Of a DNA stretch of 64,000 nucleotides, positions 53,250 through 62,226 are shown in pieces. The stretch spans positions 52,395 to 116,394 of the forward strand of contig DFKY01000023.1 of assembly GCA_002374095.1 (NCBI GenBank), written 5' to 3'. Below the pieces are notes generated by a model that saw nothing but the letters and a program-made list of their open reading frames with translations, ran no database searches and had not been told where the DNA came from. Position 1 is the stretch's first letter, and every line of letters starts with the position of its first letter. Position numbers and translations under genes: made by a program. This stretch comes from Lachnospiraceae bacterium UBA3633. Its GTDB lineage: Bacteria; Bacillota; Clostridia; Lachnospirales; Lachnospiraceae.

Positions 53250-54560
53250 TTAATATTGAACCCATTTACCATCAGACCCGACTCTAAAGCCATCTATAGT
53301 TGCATTTGCTGCCATATAGCCATAAAGCCCCGTAGTCGATCCCTTTGGATAAAAATAGTATATAGACGCATTGCCATAGGCATCAGATATATTTTTCCAG
53401 CCAGTAACCATGATGCCTTTTTCATCAAAATAGAAATATTTATTGTCGTACTTTATCCATGAATTTGACACCATAGCACCAAAATTATCGCCTTCAGTAG
53501 TGTCAAAATAGTAATATGTATCATTTAGATTAAGCCAACCTGATACCATAGCGCCAGAAGAATCAAGATAGTATATCTTATTATTTACATTTTGTATACC
53601 TACTTTCATCTGACCAAGTGCATCAAAGTAATACCACTTGCCATTCCACATTATCCATGAATTTTTAGCTATTGATCCATCAGGTCTTGTATAATACCAC
53701 ACATTATTTAATTGATTCCAACCAACTTTAGTGTTGCCACTATTATTACTACTTACATTAGTATTTTTTGTAATCATCGAAAGTGCAGTTGAATCTATAT
53801 ATATGCTACCCGACTCTACATATTCAGAGTTTTTACCATAAGTCGCCTGACTATCATTTCCAGATACTGTCCTAACTTTAAATGAATAGTCGCCTTCTCT
53901 ATTGATATAATTTGCAAAGTTGTAACTATTGCCATGATACTTGTCAATTCTTGCAGCAATGGCTGAATCTCTATATAGAATTATATCATAAAATCCTGAG
54001 TCATTAATATTTGGTGATTCCCATCTTGCATTGCCTTTATCATCTTCCCAGTAAGCACTATCTGGAGGATTGAATGTACCTTTTATACCTTGCAGCTGAA
54101 ATACGATTTTTAAATTTGATGTAGAAAGTCTTGATGCAGATACAAAATTAGCTTTTGATATAAAGCATGTAGATGAAGAATACGAACTCAAGAATCTATA
54201 ATAGTAGTCATTATTTCCAGAATTTACCGTTTCATACTCCTTTGTCACAAGATATACGACAACTTTTGGAGCTCCACCAATCTCAAACTCATTGGTTCCT
54301 TGTGAATACCATTCACATGATTCTATCTCATACTTAGCATTGGAATAGACATATACCATGTCATTCGTCTCACCATTTGAGTTGAAAGTTATATCAGGAA
54401 GTCCTTCATCTTGCATCGTCTCATAGTCAAATGTAAAATTAGTCCTTATGCTTATAGAAGTAATATCTTTATATATCACACTTGAATGTACAATCATAGT
54501 AAATCCCATGACTGTGGTAAGTGTCAAAAGCACAGCAATTATCTTTTTTGAAAGCTTCAT
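53250..54560 (-). CDS. Exported cell-wall-binding-repeat protein (436 aa)
   Basis: A signal peptide (residues 1-27) precedes an unrecognised domain of about 240 residues, then a run of CW_binding/choline-binding-type repeats from about 275 to the end: WNQLNNVWYYTRPDGSIAKN, WNGKWYYFDALGQMKVG, VNNKIYYLDSSGAMVSGW, LNDTYYYFD and others. These repeats bind wall polysaccharide noncovalently. The N-terminal domain has no catalytic motif I can see and may be an adhesin-type or structural part. A near-consensus promoter lies 95 bases upstream and a terminator follows, so it is monocistronic. Confidence 0.82.
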   Translation of the reverse strand: MKLSKKIIAVLLTLTTVMGFTMIVHSSVIYKDITSISIRTNFTFDYETMQDEGLPDITFNSNGETNDMVYVYSNAKYEIESCEWYSQGTNEFEIGGAPKVVVYLVTKEYETVNSGNNDYYYRFLSSYSSSTCFISKANFVSASRLSTSNLKIVFQLQGIKGTFNPPDSAYWEDDKGNARWESPNINDSGFYDIILYRDSAIAARIDKYHGNSYNFANYINREGDYSFKVRTVSGNDSQATYGKNSEYVESGSIYIDSTALSMITKNTNVSSNNSGNTKVGWNQLNNVWYYTRPDGSIAKNSWIMWNGKWYYFDALGQMKVGIQNVNNKIYYLDSSGAMVSGWLNLNDTYYYFDTTEGDNFGAMVSNSWIKYDNKYFYFDEKGIMVTGWKNISDAYGNASIYYFYPKGSTTGLYGYMAANATIDGFRVGSDGKWVQY

Positions 54561-54654
54561 ATTTCTCCTTTCGAAAGTTCAATTAGAAGTTATCGCAAAT
54601 AAAAAAGCAATTAAGATATTGCCCTCACATATCCACTAATTATATATTACTCTA

Positions 54655-54683
54655 ATTTTATCGTATTTTAGACATTTTGTCAA
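54655..54683 (-). promoter_or_regulatory. Near-consensus sigma-A promoter of the cell-wall-binding gene
   Basis: On the minus strand TTGACA (54683-54678), 17 bases, TAAAAT (54660-54655). The transcript would have a leader of about 90 bases. The rest of the 54561-54889 gap holds only the Rhs scrap described separately. Confidence 0.82.
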
Positions 54684-54685
54684 TA

Positions 54686-54817
54686 TCATATAAAAAGCTT
54701 ATTGTCTTTTGTGTATTCGTATCTTCTTATATTGGTTTTGAATATATCGTATTGTCGTTTTCTATCTTCGCTTATCAGGTTGCCATTATCATCATATTCA
54801 TAGTGGTAGGTGACCAT
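54686..54817 (-). pseudogene. Rhs repeat relic (43 codons)
   Basis: A short frame reads TYHYEYDDNGNLISEDRKRQ and continues through YDIFKTNIRRYEYTKDNK, identical or nearly so to part of the large Rhs protein at 58617-61301, then ends two codons later. The first residues match a different repeat of the same protein, so the scrap is itself a joint. It lies 40 kb of gene order away from nothing else Rhs-like on its left and marks the edge of the Rhs locus. It cannot encode a functional product. Confidence 0.85.
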
Positions 54818-54889
54818 ATGCCTTCCAATAATTAAAACTTTTGTAAACTATATGTGATAATATAAATATTTTCTTGATAGATACTCTTT

Positions 54890-56227
54890 TTAAACTAGCC
54901 CTGCCATATATACTGGCAAATGATATATATCATCTCTTATAAGGACATCTTTTTGATATAGTATATAAGCTTGGCTTATTTTCCTTTTATACTTTGTTAT
55001 AAATTTATCTAATGAAGAATGCCTTTTATAAACAGATGATTTAATTTCAACTGGACAAATCTTCCCGTTTCTCTGTATTAAAAAGTCTATTTCCATATCA
55101 TTTTCACTTTTTACAGTATCATTATGTTTATAATAATATAGTTTCTCATCTCTTTTTACGAGACTACAAGCAACTACATTTTCCATAAACATCCCTTCAT
55201 TAATAAACAACTTATCAAACAAAATTGATTTATAAATTTCTGAACTGATATACTTCTCACCCTTTAAACATTCTGTTATAAGTAGCCCTGTATCAAGCAT
55301 ATAACATTTCTTTTCATTATCATTCACAGACAATGCAAGCGGGAAGGCTGGATCAGTAACATTATTACAAATATGAATCATCATCGATTCATCCAAAAAC
55401 ATAAACGCCTTTTCATAATCACTACTTCTCGTGTTTTTTTTCATGTTGGCATATGTTATTTTCTTCGATTTTTTTTGAAGCTGAGTTGGAATATAATTAA
55501 ATATTTTTTTTGCTTTTGTCTTCTCACTATTTGCAAATTTATTTATATCTTCAATATATAAATCACAAATTTGCTTTTTTTCAAATTCAGCTTTTTCAAA
55601 ATCTTTATCTTTTGAATATGAAAGTACAGCAAGTGGCATACCGCCTACAAGCATATACTCTCTAAATAAATTTAGTGCTTTTTTATGTAAGGCTTGTCCA
55701 AGTGGTTTTAATTTGTTATAACAATCTTTTATATAATCATATGTAAGTTCATTTTCCACCGCCCATAAATACTCTTCAAAATCCATTGGATACATTTTTA
55801 TTCTTTCTTCTTCTGATGGTATAAGTATGTCTTTTACATTTCTATGCAGACTAATTAGTGAACCTGTTTCTGCAAAATCATATCTTCCATCAGCTACGAG
55901 ATGTTTTATCAATTGCCTTGCTCGTGGATACAATTGCACTTCATCAAAAACTACTATACTTTCTCTTCGATATAATTTAATACCAAATAATATTTCAAGT
56001 CTGTTAAAAAACGAATCAAAATCATTAATATTGTTTTCAAATATATCTATTATATCCTTACTAACTTTTGAAAAATCTATGATTATATAACTTTTATACT
56101 CTTTTTTAGCAAACTCTTCAATTATATATGTTTTCCCTATTCTTCTTGCACCCTCAATTAGAATGGCTGTCTTGCCATTACTTCTATGCTTCCAATCCAG
56201 TAATTTTGTATATATCTTTCTTTTCAT
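54890..56227 (-). CDS. AAA ATPase with DUF4143 domain
   Basis: Walker A GARRIGKT at about residues 26-33, IIDFSKVS and VVFDEVQLYPRARQL (Walker B, near 95) define the ATPase; the C-terminal half (VEIDFLIQRNGKICPVEIKSS) is the DUF4143 domain, with an E-D-ExK pattern like PD-(D/E)xK nucleases. Such proteins are scattered in bacteria and archaea, often in mobile or defence neighbourhoods, with no established function. The length of 445 is normal. It sits between Rhs fragments as a single-gene unit with its own promoter. Confidence 0.85.
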   Translation of the reverse strand: MKRKIYTKLLDWKHRSNGKTAILIEGARRIGKTYIIEEFAKKEYKSYIIIDFSKVSKDIIDIFENNINDFDSFFNRLEILFGIKLYRRESIVVFDEVQLYPRARQLIKHLVADGRYDFAETGSLISLHRNVKDILIPSEEERIKMYPMDFEEYLWAVENELTYDYIKDCYNKLKPLGQALHKKALNLFREYMLVGGMPLAVLSYSKDKDFEKAEFEKKQICDLYIEDINKFANSEKTKAKKIFNYIPTQLQKKSKKITYANMKKNTRSSDYEKAFMFLDESMMIHICNNVTDPAFPLALSVNDNEKKCYMLDTGLLITECLKGEKYISSEIYKSILFDKLFINEGMFMENVVACSLVKRDEKLYYYKHNDTVKSENDMEIDFLIQRNGKICPVEIKSSVYKRHSSLDKFITKYKRKISQAYILYQKDVLIRDDIYHLPVYMAGLV

Positions 56228-56255
56228 CGCTTTATTATTTTACCACATTTTCACT

Positions 56256-56301
56256 CAAATGACAAGTTAATTTTATGCAAAATCTGCACAAATGACAAGT
56301 T
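56256..56301 (-). promoter_or_regulatory. Promoter of the DUF4143 gene with duplicated 13-bp element
   Basis: On the minus strand TTGTCA (56298-56293), 17 bases, TAAAAT (56275-56270). The element CAAATGACAAGTT (plus strand) occurs twice, at 56256-56268 and 56289-56301, 33 bases apart; one copy holds the -35 box and the other lies at the expected transcript start. This suggests an operator. The rest of 56302-56514 shows nothing I can identify. Confidence 0.65.
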
Positions 56302-56514
56302 GTTTTTCACCAAAATTCACCTTTTTTCGAGATTCTCTATGGCCCATTTACCCATTTTGCCATACACTATATTGTTATACCACAATATATCTTTTATATG
56401 GAATTATAAAAATTATATATGCTTTTCCCTTAAAGTAATTAGAAAACCCTCTATATTTATTACTCACAACTTTTTTGAACTATCCTAAATGTAATTCAAT
56501 GTCACTTCTTATGT

Positions 56515-57198
56515 TTAATGTAACAAATATATACAATTAAATAAAACTAAAACGGCAAAAAATAAAAAAATATATATCTTATTTCTGTATAAGCAAAAAT
56601 ATTCAATCGCATACAGCATATATTCATCATTCTTTGTTTCAGCATATACTTTCATTAAATATGATAATTTGTTAATAAATAAATCAAATCTCTTAATTCT
56701 ACTTATCGTTTCTATATCCGCAATGCTTCGTAAGTATTCAATAAAATTACTCTTCATTATATTGAAATTTTTTATGTGTCTCAAAAAAAGCATATAATAT
56801 GTAAAACTAATCAACAACAAAAACACTAAATCAATTATAATTAATTTTATTATATAATCATGCATATATTCTCCTCTATCAACTATGTTTGCAAAAATAA
56901 TAATCAAAACATAACTATAAACTAATACCATCCAAAACATTATTCCTTCTGATAATACTAACGACCATAATAATGATATCAAATGGTTTTTATTTTTGTT
57001 CTTTTTATATCTTATAATTATTTTTTTTCTTTCTGTACTAGGAAAACCTGTTTTGCCGCCTAACCTAAACTTAATTGGTATTCTTTCATTGCTTTCTAAT
57101 AATCTTTTTTCATAGTCACAAAAAATTTCATTCGTTTTTTTAGTTAAGCAAGCAAGATATATATATGAAATAATTATAAAAAAGAGACTGGCAATCAT
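56515..57198 (-). CDS. Four-span membrane protein, candidate immunity to the adjacent Rhs tip (module B)
   Basis: A 227-residue protein with four hydrophobic helices in two pairs and a basic cytoplasmic loop (ERKKIIIRYKKNKNKNH). The start at 57198 lies two bases after the stop of the broken Rhs tip and has AGAGG upstream. The C-terminal region (YAETKNDEYMLYAIEYF then a final helix) is clearly related to the protein at 57952-58620 (YYETKDSNYLVFAIQRY). Each is encoded directly behind an Rhs tip, the position of immunity genes in polymorphic toxin systems. I know of no named family. Confidence 0.7.
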   Translation of the reverse strand: MIASLFFIIISYIYLACLTKKTNEIFCDYEKRLLESNERIPIKFRLGGKTGFPSTERKKIIIRYKKNKNKNHLISLLWSLVLSEGIMFWMVLVYSYVLIIIFANIVDRGEYMHDYIIKLIIIDLVFLLLISFTYYMLFLRHIKNFNIMKSNFIEYLRSIADIETISRIKRFDLFINKLSYLMKVYAETKNDEYMLYAIEYFCLYRNKIYIFLFFAVLVLFNCIYLLH

Positions 57199-57199
57199 A

Positions 57200-57935
57200 T
57201 TAATAACCTCTACAGCCAATAATCATTGCGTTTTCCTCTATCTTTTGAATCAAAGATTCTAAACTTTTTTTGCCATAACTAATTGTATTTACTATAAACT
57301 CTTTAACATCAAAAAGCACATAGTTCCATGTCTGTTTAACGTGTCCTTCTACAGAAATTTTCCCAATAGGTGTAACTATCATAAATGGTGATACAGATGC
57401 TGTTCCACCAACTTGTATCCCTACTCCTGTTATTTCACCAGTCTTATTGTCAAAATTAATATCACCACCAACCACTACTCCAACTCCAACATCCCATGAT
57501 CCACTACCCCCTACCGATTTAATTGTACTTTGATCAATAGGTGTATTAGTCCAATCTATTCCTAATCCAAATGTTGCTGAGCCTCCAATGCTTGATGTTG
57601 CTGACAGCGAACTCGACCCAACTACTTTTACCTCAAATCCAGTTTGTGTATTCCATCCAACTGCAAGCCCAATAGAAGTACCGCCACCAGCTCCAATATT
57701 ACTATCTATGCCTGTCTGAATTGTTAACGAATAATTGCCATCTGGATCTTTATACTTTAACGGATTATCATTTGCATAGATATATCTGTTTAGTAAATCC
57801 TAACGATTTACCCCAATATCCATATGCTATATTCCCAAGTTCTCCTGCATTTATTACATTTCCAGCATATATATTTTCATTGGCATAAAATGTTATTCTC
57901 GTGTCTTTTAATTTTAGAAATTTTTTAGCGTTCAT
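57200..57935 (-). pseudogene. Broken Rhs cassette: toxin-44-like scrap joined to a glycine-rich tip
   Basis: Two frames overlap. From 57935 a short frame (55 codons) encodes IYAGNVINAGELGNIAYGYWG and then KSLGFT, matching the toxin tip at 62227-63720, and ends at 57768. From 57799 to 57200 a second frame without a start codon reads NRYIYANDNPLKYKDPDGN, the end of the Rhs core, then a 180-residue glycine-rich tip ending IIGCRGY. The joint at about 57795-57800 cuts both ancestors. The tip is open over its whole length and is followed by an intact immunity candidate, so it looks like a silent cassette. Confidence 0.8.
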
Positions 57936-57951
57936 TTTTATATGAAATTAA

Positions 57952-58620
57952 TTATTTTCCAAAAACTAAAACAAACATTAAAAATGCTAATATTGTCCCA
58001 AGTATAAGCACAATTAAATAACTATGTATAATATAACGTTGAATGGCAAAAACTAAATAATTACTATCTTTTGTTTCATAATATCGGTTAATTAAGGCTA
58101 TAGCCTTGTCGACATTAAAAATTTTTCGTTTAATTATATTAAGTGTTGTTTCATCTTTTTTTTCAGTCAAATAATTGCAAAACCTTGCATCATTGTCATC
58201 AGCAGATTTTTCACAGCGAAAATAATAGTTAAAATAAACAAAAACTATTATTATAATTAGCATTAAAACTATATCCATTATTAAGATCTCCTTATTTATA
58301 ATACTAATAATTATACTAAGTATTTGCTTGTACACAAAAGCCGATTGCAAAAAAATTAAAAATTTCAAATGGAAACAAAAACATTCTGACATAAAGGCTA
58401 TTATAGCAATATCCTTTGATTGATTGTATATTTTTACTATTTCAGGGTAATCGCTTAACGTCACCATTTCTTTATAGTTAAATTTAATCCTAAAACCTTT
58501 ATATTCATTTTTTATTTTCGATGCAAATTGTGATTGGTGATTTAAATGTATTTTAAATCCATTCAATACAATTTGATAAAATAATGCTATTATTCCTATT
58601 ATAAAAAAGGCGGTTATCAT
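57952..58620 (-). CDS. Membrane protein, candidate immunity to the Rhs tip (module A)
   Basis: A 222-residue protein with an N-terminal span, a hydrophobic central pair and a C-terminal span. The start at 58620 overlaps the Rhs stop codon (ATGA), giving direct translational coupling; a start 15 bases earlier is possible. Its C-terminal third is related to the membrane protein at 56515-57198. Position, coupling and pairing with a distinct tip all point to immunity. Membrane immunity proteins commonly protect against pore-forming or membrane-acting toxins, so the glycine-rich tips may act at the membrane; this is inference. Confidence 0.72.
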   Translation of the reverse strand: MITAFFIIGIIALFYQIVLNGFKIHLNHQSQFASKIKNEYKGFRIKFNYKEMVTLSDYPEIVKIYNQSKDIAIIAFMSECFCFHLKFLIFLQSAFVYKQILSIIISIINKEILIMDIVLMLIIIIVFVYFNYYFRCEKSADDNDARFCNYLTEKKDETTLNIIKRKIFNVDKAIALINRYYETKDSNYLVFAIQRYIIHSYLIVLILGTILAFLMFVLVFGK

Positions 58621-61301
58621 GGTTCTGCACCACATTTCAGTTTATTTGGTACAATAAGGTTTTTAATCTTATCCAAAATACTTTCTTTTTTTATTTCAAT
58701 AAAAGTTCCACTCGGAGAAACTAATGAGGTATCAGGGAAAAATGGTTTTTCCACTTTTTTCTTCGCTTTATCATAATTAGGAATAATCAACCAAGATTCC
58801 GTACCTTTTATACTTGCTGGAGCACCAACACCAGCCCCAAAGCTTACTGACCAAGCTGTAGTATTATTTAATTTATCATCATACATTCGTGAATACCCAC
58901 CTACTAATACCTCGCCTCCTGTGACTTCAATATTTTTTGAAGAAGTTTTTTCACTTTTAATATCTTCACTATCTTTAAATATAACACCTGTCACTGAAGC
59001 TCCAGGACTAGCTTCAATTCCAATTTGTGGAGATATAAAAGCTTGCCAACCTCTTAACGAATCACTTCTTAACATTCCTATAGTAATTCCACTATTGCCT
59101 ATCATGCTTGCTGAAACATTGATACCAATTCCAAATGTATCATATCCACTTGGATCTTTATACTTAAGCGGATTGTCATTTGCATAGATATATCTATTTA
59201 AAGTTACAGGGTTATTATTGTTTCCAATAAAAATATCCTCAGACAAAAATCTCTGCCTGCGGATATTCAGTTGTCTTGCTCTTAGATTTTGGTTGCCTGT
59301 GACTGGATTGTATTGTTCAGCATTATAGCCGTAATACTTCTTGCCACTGCCGAATGCTCCATAGCCATGGATTTGGTTCTTAACATTGCCTAAGCCATCA
59401 TACCAGTATGTGGCTCTAAAGTCGCCATAGCCACCTAATACCGCAGAGACGCTGCCACGACCATCATATGTATATAATCCTGATAAGTTATTATAACTTT
59501 CTGAATTAATTCTCTGGTTACCATAGGTATATAATGTAGATAAATTGCCTGCTCCATCTCTCTCCATAAGTGTCTCTACATATGGTCTATTTCTGTCAAG
59601 GACATACTCTGTAAATTCATAAAGAAAACTGTCGCTTGGTAACACTTTATTGATAAGTTGTCTCTGATTCGTAGTCAGCCTATTGATATAACTTCTGTCA
59701 TTGGTATTTAAGTTCTGATTTAAGTCAAGATCTCTATCAAGTGATGATGTGATGGTTCCATCACCATCATATGTATAAGCTACAAGAAGTGTGCCTCCAC
59801 TATATACAGCTTCAAGCTTATTGTCTTTTGTGTATTCGTATCTTCTTATATTGGTTTTGAATATATCATATTGTCGTTTTCTATCTTCGCTTATTAGGTT
59901 GCCATTATCGTCATACTTATACTCATAGATGTATAGGCCATCTTTAGTTACTTCTTTACTACTTATAAGTTGATTAAGTCTATTATAAGTATATACTGTA
60001 GATTCAAGGGTTAGGTTATCATCCTTTATATCCACTAATGTACGATTGCCGTTTTCATCATATTCATAGTGATATGTTGTTATATTTGGCTCTGACACGC
60101 CTTTCATTCCAAGTCTTTCTACTTTTGCATCTATAAGCTTATTTTCAGCATCATAACTGAACGTCTGCTTTGTCACTCTTATCGTCCTATCACTCTCTTC
60201 TTTTGGTGTTATATCAAGTGCTTCTACTTTCTTCTTGTACGGCTCTCTCTTTATCTCTTCTACTATGTTGTTGTTGCTGTCATATTTATATGAATACTCA
60301 TCTATGAACTCTCCTGTAAATCTATGCTCATTTTTTATCCTTATGAGTCTTCCATCTGCATCATATCTCTTATTTGTCTCTATAAGTCCTGTAGTCCTTA
60401 TTACTTCTCGGTCATTTTCATCATATGTGTATGTAGTCTTTAGACCATCTTTATCTGTTACTGTCTTTATATTGCCATTCTCGTCATAGGTATATCTTAC
60501 TTCTACTCCTGTTGGGTATTTCATCTTGATAAGACGATTATTACTATCATATTCATAGCGAACTATATCTTTATCATTATTGCTACTTGATAGTATCATA
60601 TTGCCATTATTGTCATAAAGTGTCCTTGAAAGCCCACTTTTATCTCTCATTCCAAGTCTACTATTCTCTGCATTATATACATATGATACACTATCATCTA
60701 TCTCTTTATTATTTAGGTCAAGATAATACTTCTTTATGATATTGTCATACTCATCATAGTCATAGGCTATCTTGGTTCTGTCTTTATTAATCTTGCTGAT
60801 TAGTCTTCCTGCTCTATCATAGTTATATGTCCTTATAGTGTTATCTATAGATCTCTCTTGCACTACTTTGCCTATATTGTTATAGTCAAATATCGTATTT
60901 GTGCCTTTTGGGTCTTTGATGCCTACGACATTGTCTACTTTATCATATGTGAATATTGCAGTATTATTTAACTCACTTGTAGTCTTCGTTAGTCTATGCA
61001 ACTTATCATAAGTATATGTCTTCTCTTTATTTCTTGGATCTATCTCTTTTATAAGATTGTTATCTGTGTCATAGACATATTTTGCTGTATTACCAAGTGC
61101 TGTTCTTACATCATCACTATAATCTAAAATATTATAGTGTTGAAATGCAAACTCTATGTAAATAAAACGTTCTGTATATGCAAAATCTTTAGCATGACAA
61201 ACGGAACAAAAATTGCCAATCAAAATTGACAAAACTATTGTAAGGCAAATTACTTTATTTTTAAATTTGTCAATATTATTCTTTTTCATACATAAATTCA
61301 A
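58617..61301 (-). CDS. Exported Rhs/YD-repeat polymorphic toxin with glycine-rich C-terminal tip
   Basis: A signal peptide (residues about 14-38) is followed by some 25 YD repeats (forms such as YDENGNIKTVTDKDG) that build a hollow shell. The conserved core end RARQLNIRRQRFLSEDIF then NRYIYANDNPLKYKDPSG is at about 695-720. The variable tip (720-894) is glycine-rich (FGAGVGAPASIKG, GIGINVSASMIGNSG) and of no family I know. At 894 residues it is short for an Rhs shell, and it starts soon after the signal peptide, so the N-terminal portion may have been lost. Use: contact-dependent killing of neighbours in related Gram-positive systems. Confidence 0.85.
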   Translation of the reverse strand: MNLCMKKNNIDKFKNKVICLTIVLSILIGNFCSVCHAKDFAYTERFIYIEFAFQHYNILDYSDDVRTALGNTAKYVYDTDNNLIKEIDPRNKEKTYTYDKLHRLTKTTSELNNTAIFTYDKVDNVVGIKDPKGTNTIFDYNNIGKVVQERSIDNTIRTYNYDRAGRLISKINKDRTKIAYDYDEYDNIIKKYYLDLNNKEIDDSVSYVYNAENSRLGMRDKSGLSRTLYDNNGNMILSSSNNDKDIVRYEYDSNNRLIKMKYPTGVEVRYTYDENGNIKTVTDKDGLKTTYTYDENDREVIRTTGLIETNKRYDADGRLIRIKNEHRFTGEFIDEYSYKYDSNNNIVEEIKREPYKKKVEALDITPKEESDRTIRVTKQTFSYDAENKLIDAKVERLGMKGVSEPNITTYHYEYDENGNRTLVDIKDDNLTLESTVYTYNRLNQLISSKEVTKDGLYIYEYKYDDNGNLISEDRKRQYDIFKTNIRRYEYTKDNKLEAVYSGGTLLVAYTYDGDGTITSSLDRDLDLNQNLNTNDRSYINRLTTNQRQLINKVLPSDSFLYEFTEYVLDRNRPYVETLMERDGAGNLSTLYTYGNQRINSESYNNLSGLYTYDGRGSVSAVLGGYGDFRATYWYDGLGNVKNQIHGYGAFGSGKKYYGYNAEQYNPVTGNQNLRARQLNIRRQRFLSEDIFIGNNNNPVTLNRYIYANDNPLKYKDPSGYDTFGIGINVSASMIGNSGITIGMLRSDSLRGWQAFISPQIGIEASPGASVTGVIFKDSEDIKSEKTSSKNIEVTGGEVLVGGYSRMYDDKLNNTTAWSVSFGAGVGAPASIKGTESWLIIPNYDKAKKKVEKPFFPDTSLVSPSGTFIEIKKESILDKIKNLIVPNKLKCGAEP
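59160..59913. repeat. Rhs core direct repeat, copy 1
   Basis: This stretch is nearly identical, without gaps, to 62944-63697 (constant offset of 3784 bases). It covers the final YD repeats and conserved core end of the Rhs protein. Differences are mostly single bases. A shorter third copy (about 100 bases) is at 54695-54795. Confidence 0.9.
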
Positions 61302-61529
61302 ATATACCCTAATCGTGTTTATTATCCAAACTACAAAAACTCTAACATATAGACATTATATGTTTTATTAAACACTAACACATCTCCTCGCTACTCTTTT
61401 CTCTCATATTCAATATTTATTTTCTACCTGCTTTTTTATTTTATATGTCACTTTTCACAATAACCATCTTAAAAGCATTTTCTTTCTCATCATTCTTTTG
61501 TTATATTAAAAAGTACTCTACTTATCAAT

Positions 61530-62225
61530 TCATTCATCATTTTCACTTTTGTCAATCTTATGTGGGTTATATTTTTCAAAAATTTCTTTATTCTCTAAAT
61601 AATATTTACTTGATTGCTTCATATTAACAATATCATCGTATATATATTCTATGAATTCTAAATAATCATAATCTTGTTCAAAAAAATACCAATTGTCAAA
61701 TATTTTTTCAGTATACCAGCCATGTTTATCATCATTTATCAAAGCTGTTTTATTATCAAATTCAAAATATGAACCTCTATTTGTAAATTCAGTTATTTTT
61801 TTATCATTCAACATTTCATAATTTTTATTATTGCTTAATGAAAAATAAAAACCACTATCATATCCTTTTTTGCTCTTTATGTGATATTCAATCCTGTCAT
61901 ATTTTTTATTTATGACTACATATTTTACTTTTAAATATTTTAATACTGTATTATGCAATTCCATTTTATATGCTATTACATTTTCGATATTACCAAAAAA
62001 ATTGCTCTCTATAATTGTAAATTCTTCATATTTGTTGTAGCTTTCTTTTGAAAACATTTCTAAAGCATCCACATTTTTTTTTAAAGCCACGATGGCCTGT
62101 TCCTTATTTTCAAAACTATCTATTTTTAACATGTCTAACTTACAACTATTTAACAAAAATAAGCCGATAAACAATAATACGATTATATTCTTCTTTTTTA
62201 ATTTGCTTGTTGAAGGTATAAACAT
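61530..62225 (-). CDS. Lipoprotein, candidate immunity to the toxin-44-like tip (module C)
   Basis: A 231-residue protein with a lipoprotein signal ending LLNSC. The body is mixed alpha/beta and rich in lysine, glutamate and aromatic residues, with no family I recognise. The start at 62225 lies one base after the Rhs cassette stop, and GGTGGTGAG at the end of the toxin gene acts as its ribosome site. The placement is that of an immunity gene. A lipid-anchored immunity protein on the outer membrane face would intercept an incoming toxin before entry, which is unusual for a nuclease toxin and worth noting. Confidence 0.72.
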   Translation of the reverse strand: MFIPSTSKLKKKNIIVLLFIGLFLLNSCKLDMLKIDSFENKEQAIVALKKNVDALEMFSKESYNKYEEFTIIESNFFGNIENVIAYKMELHNTVLKYLKVKYVVINKKYDRIEYHIKSKKGYDSGFYFSLSNNKNYEMLNDKKITEFTNRGSYFEFDNKTALINDDKHGWYTEKIFDNWYFFEQDYDYLEFIEYIYDDIVNMKQSSKYYLENKEIFEKYNPHKIDKSENDE

Positions 62226-62226
62226 T

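Noticed and set aside
61302..61529. Possible small gene between the Rhs gene and the lipoprotein
   Set aside because: A short plus-strand frame exists near 61445 but has no ribosome site and runs over the lipoprotein C-terminus; nothing else is visible in this gap.
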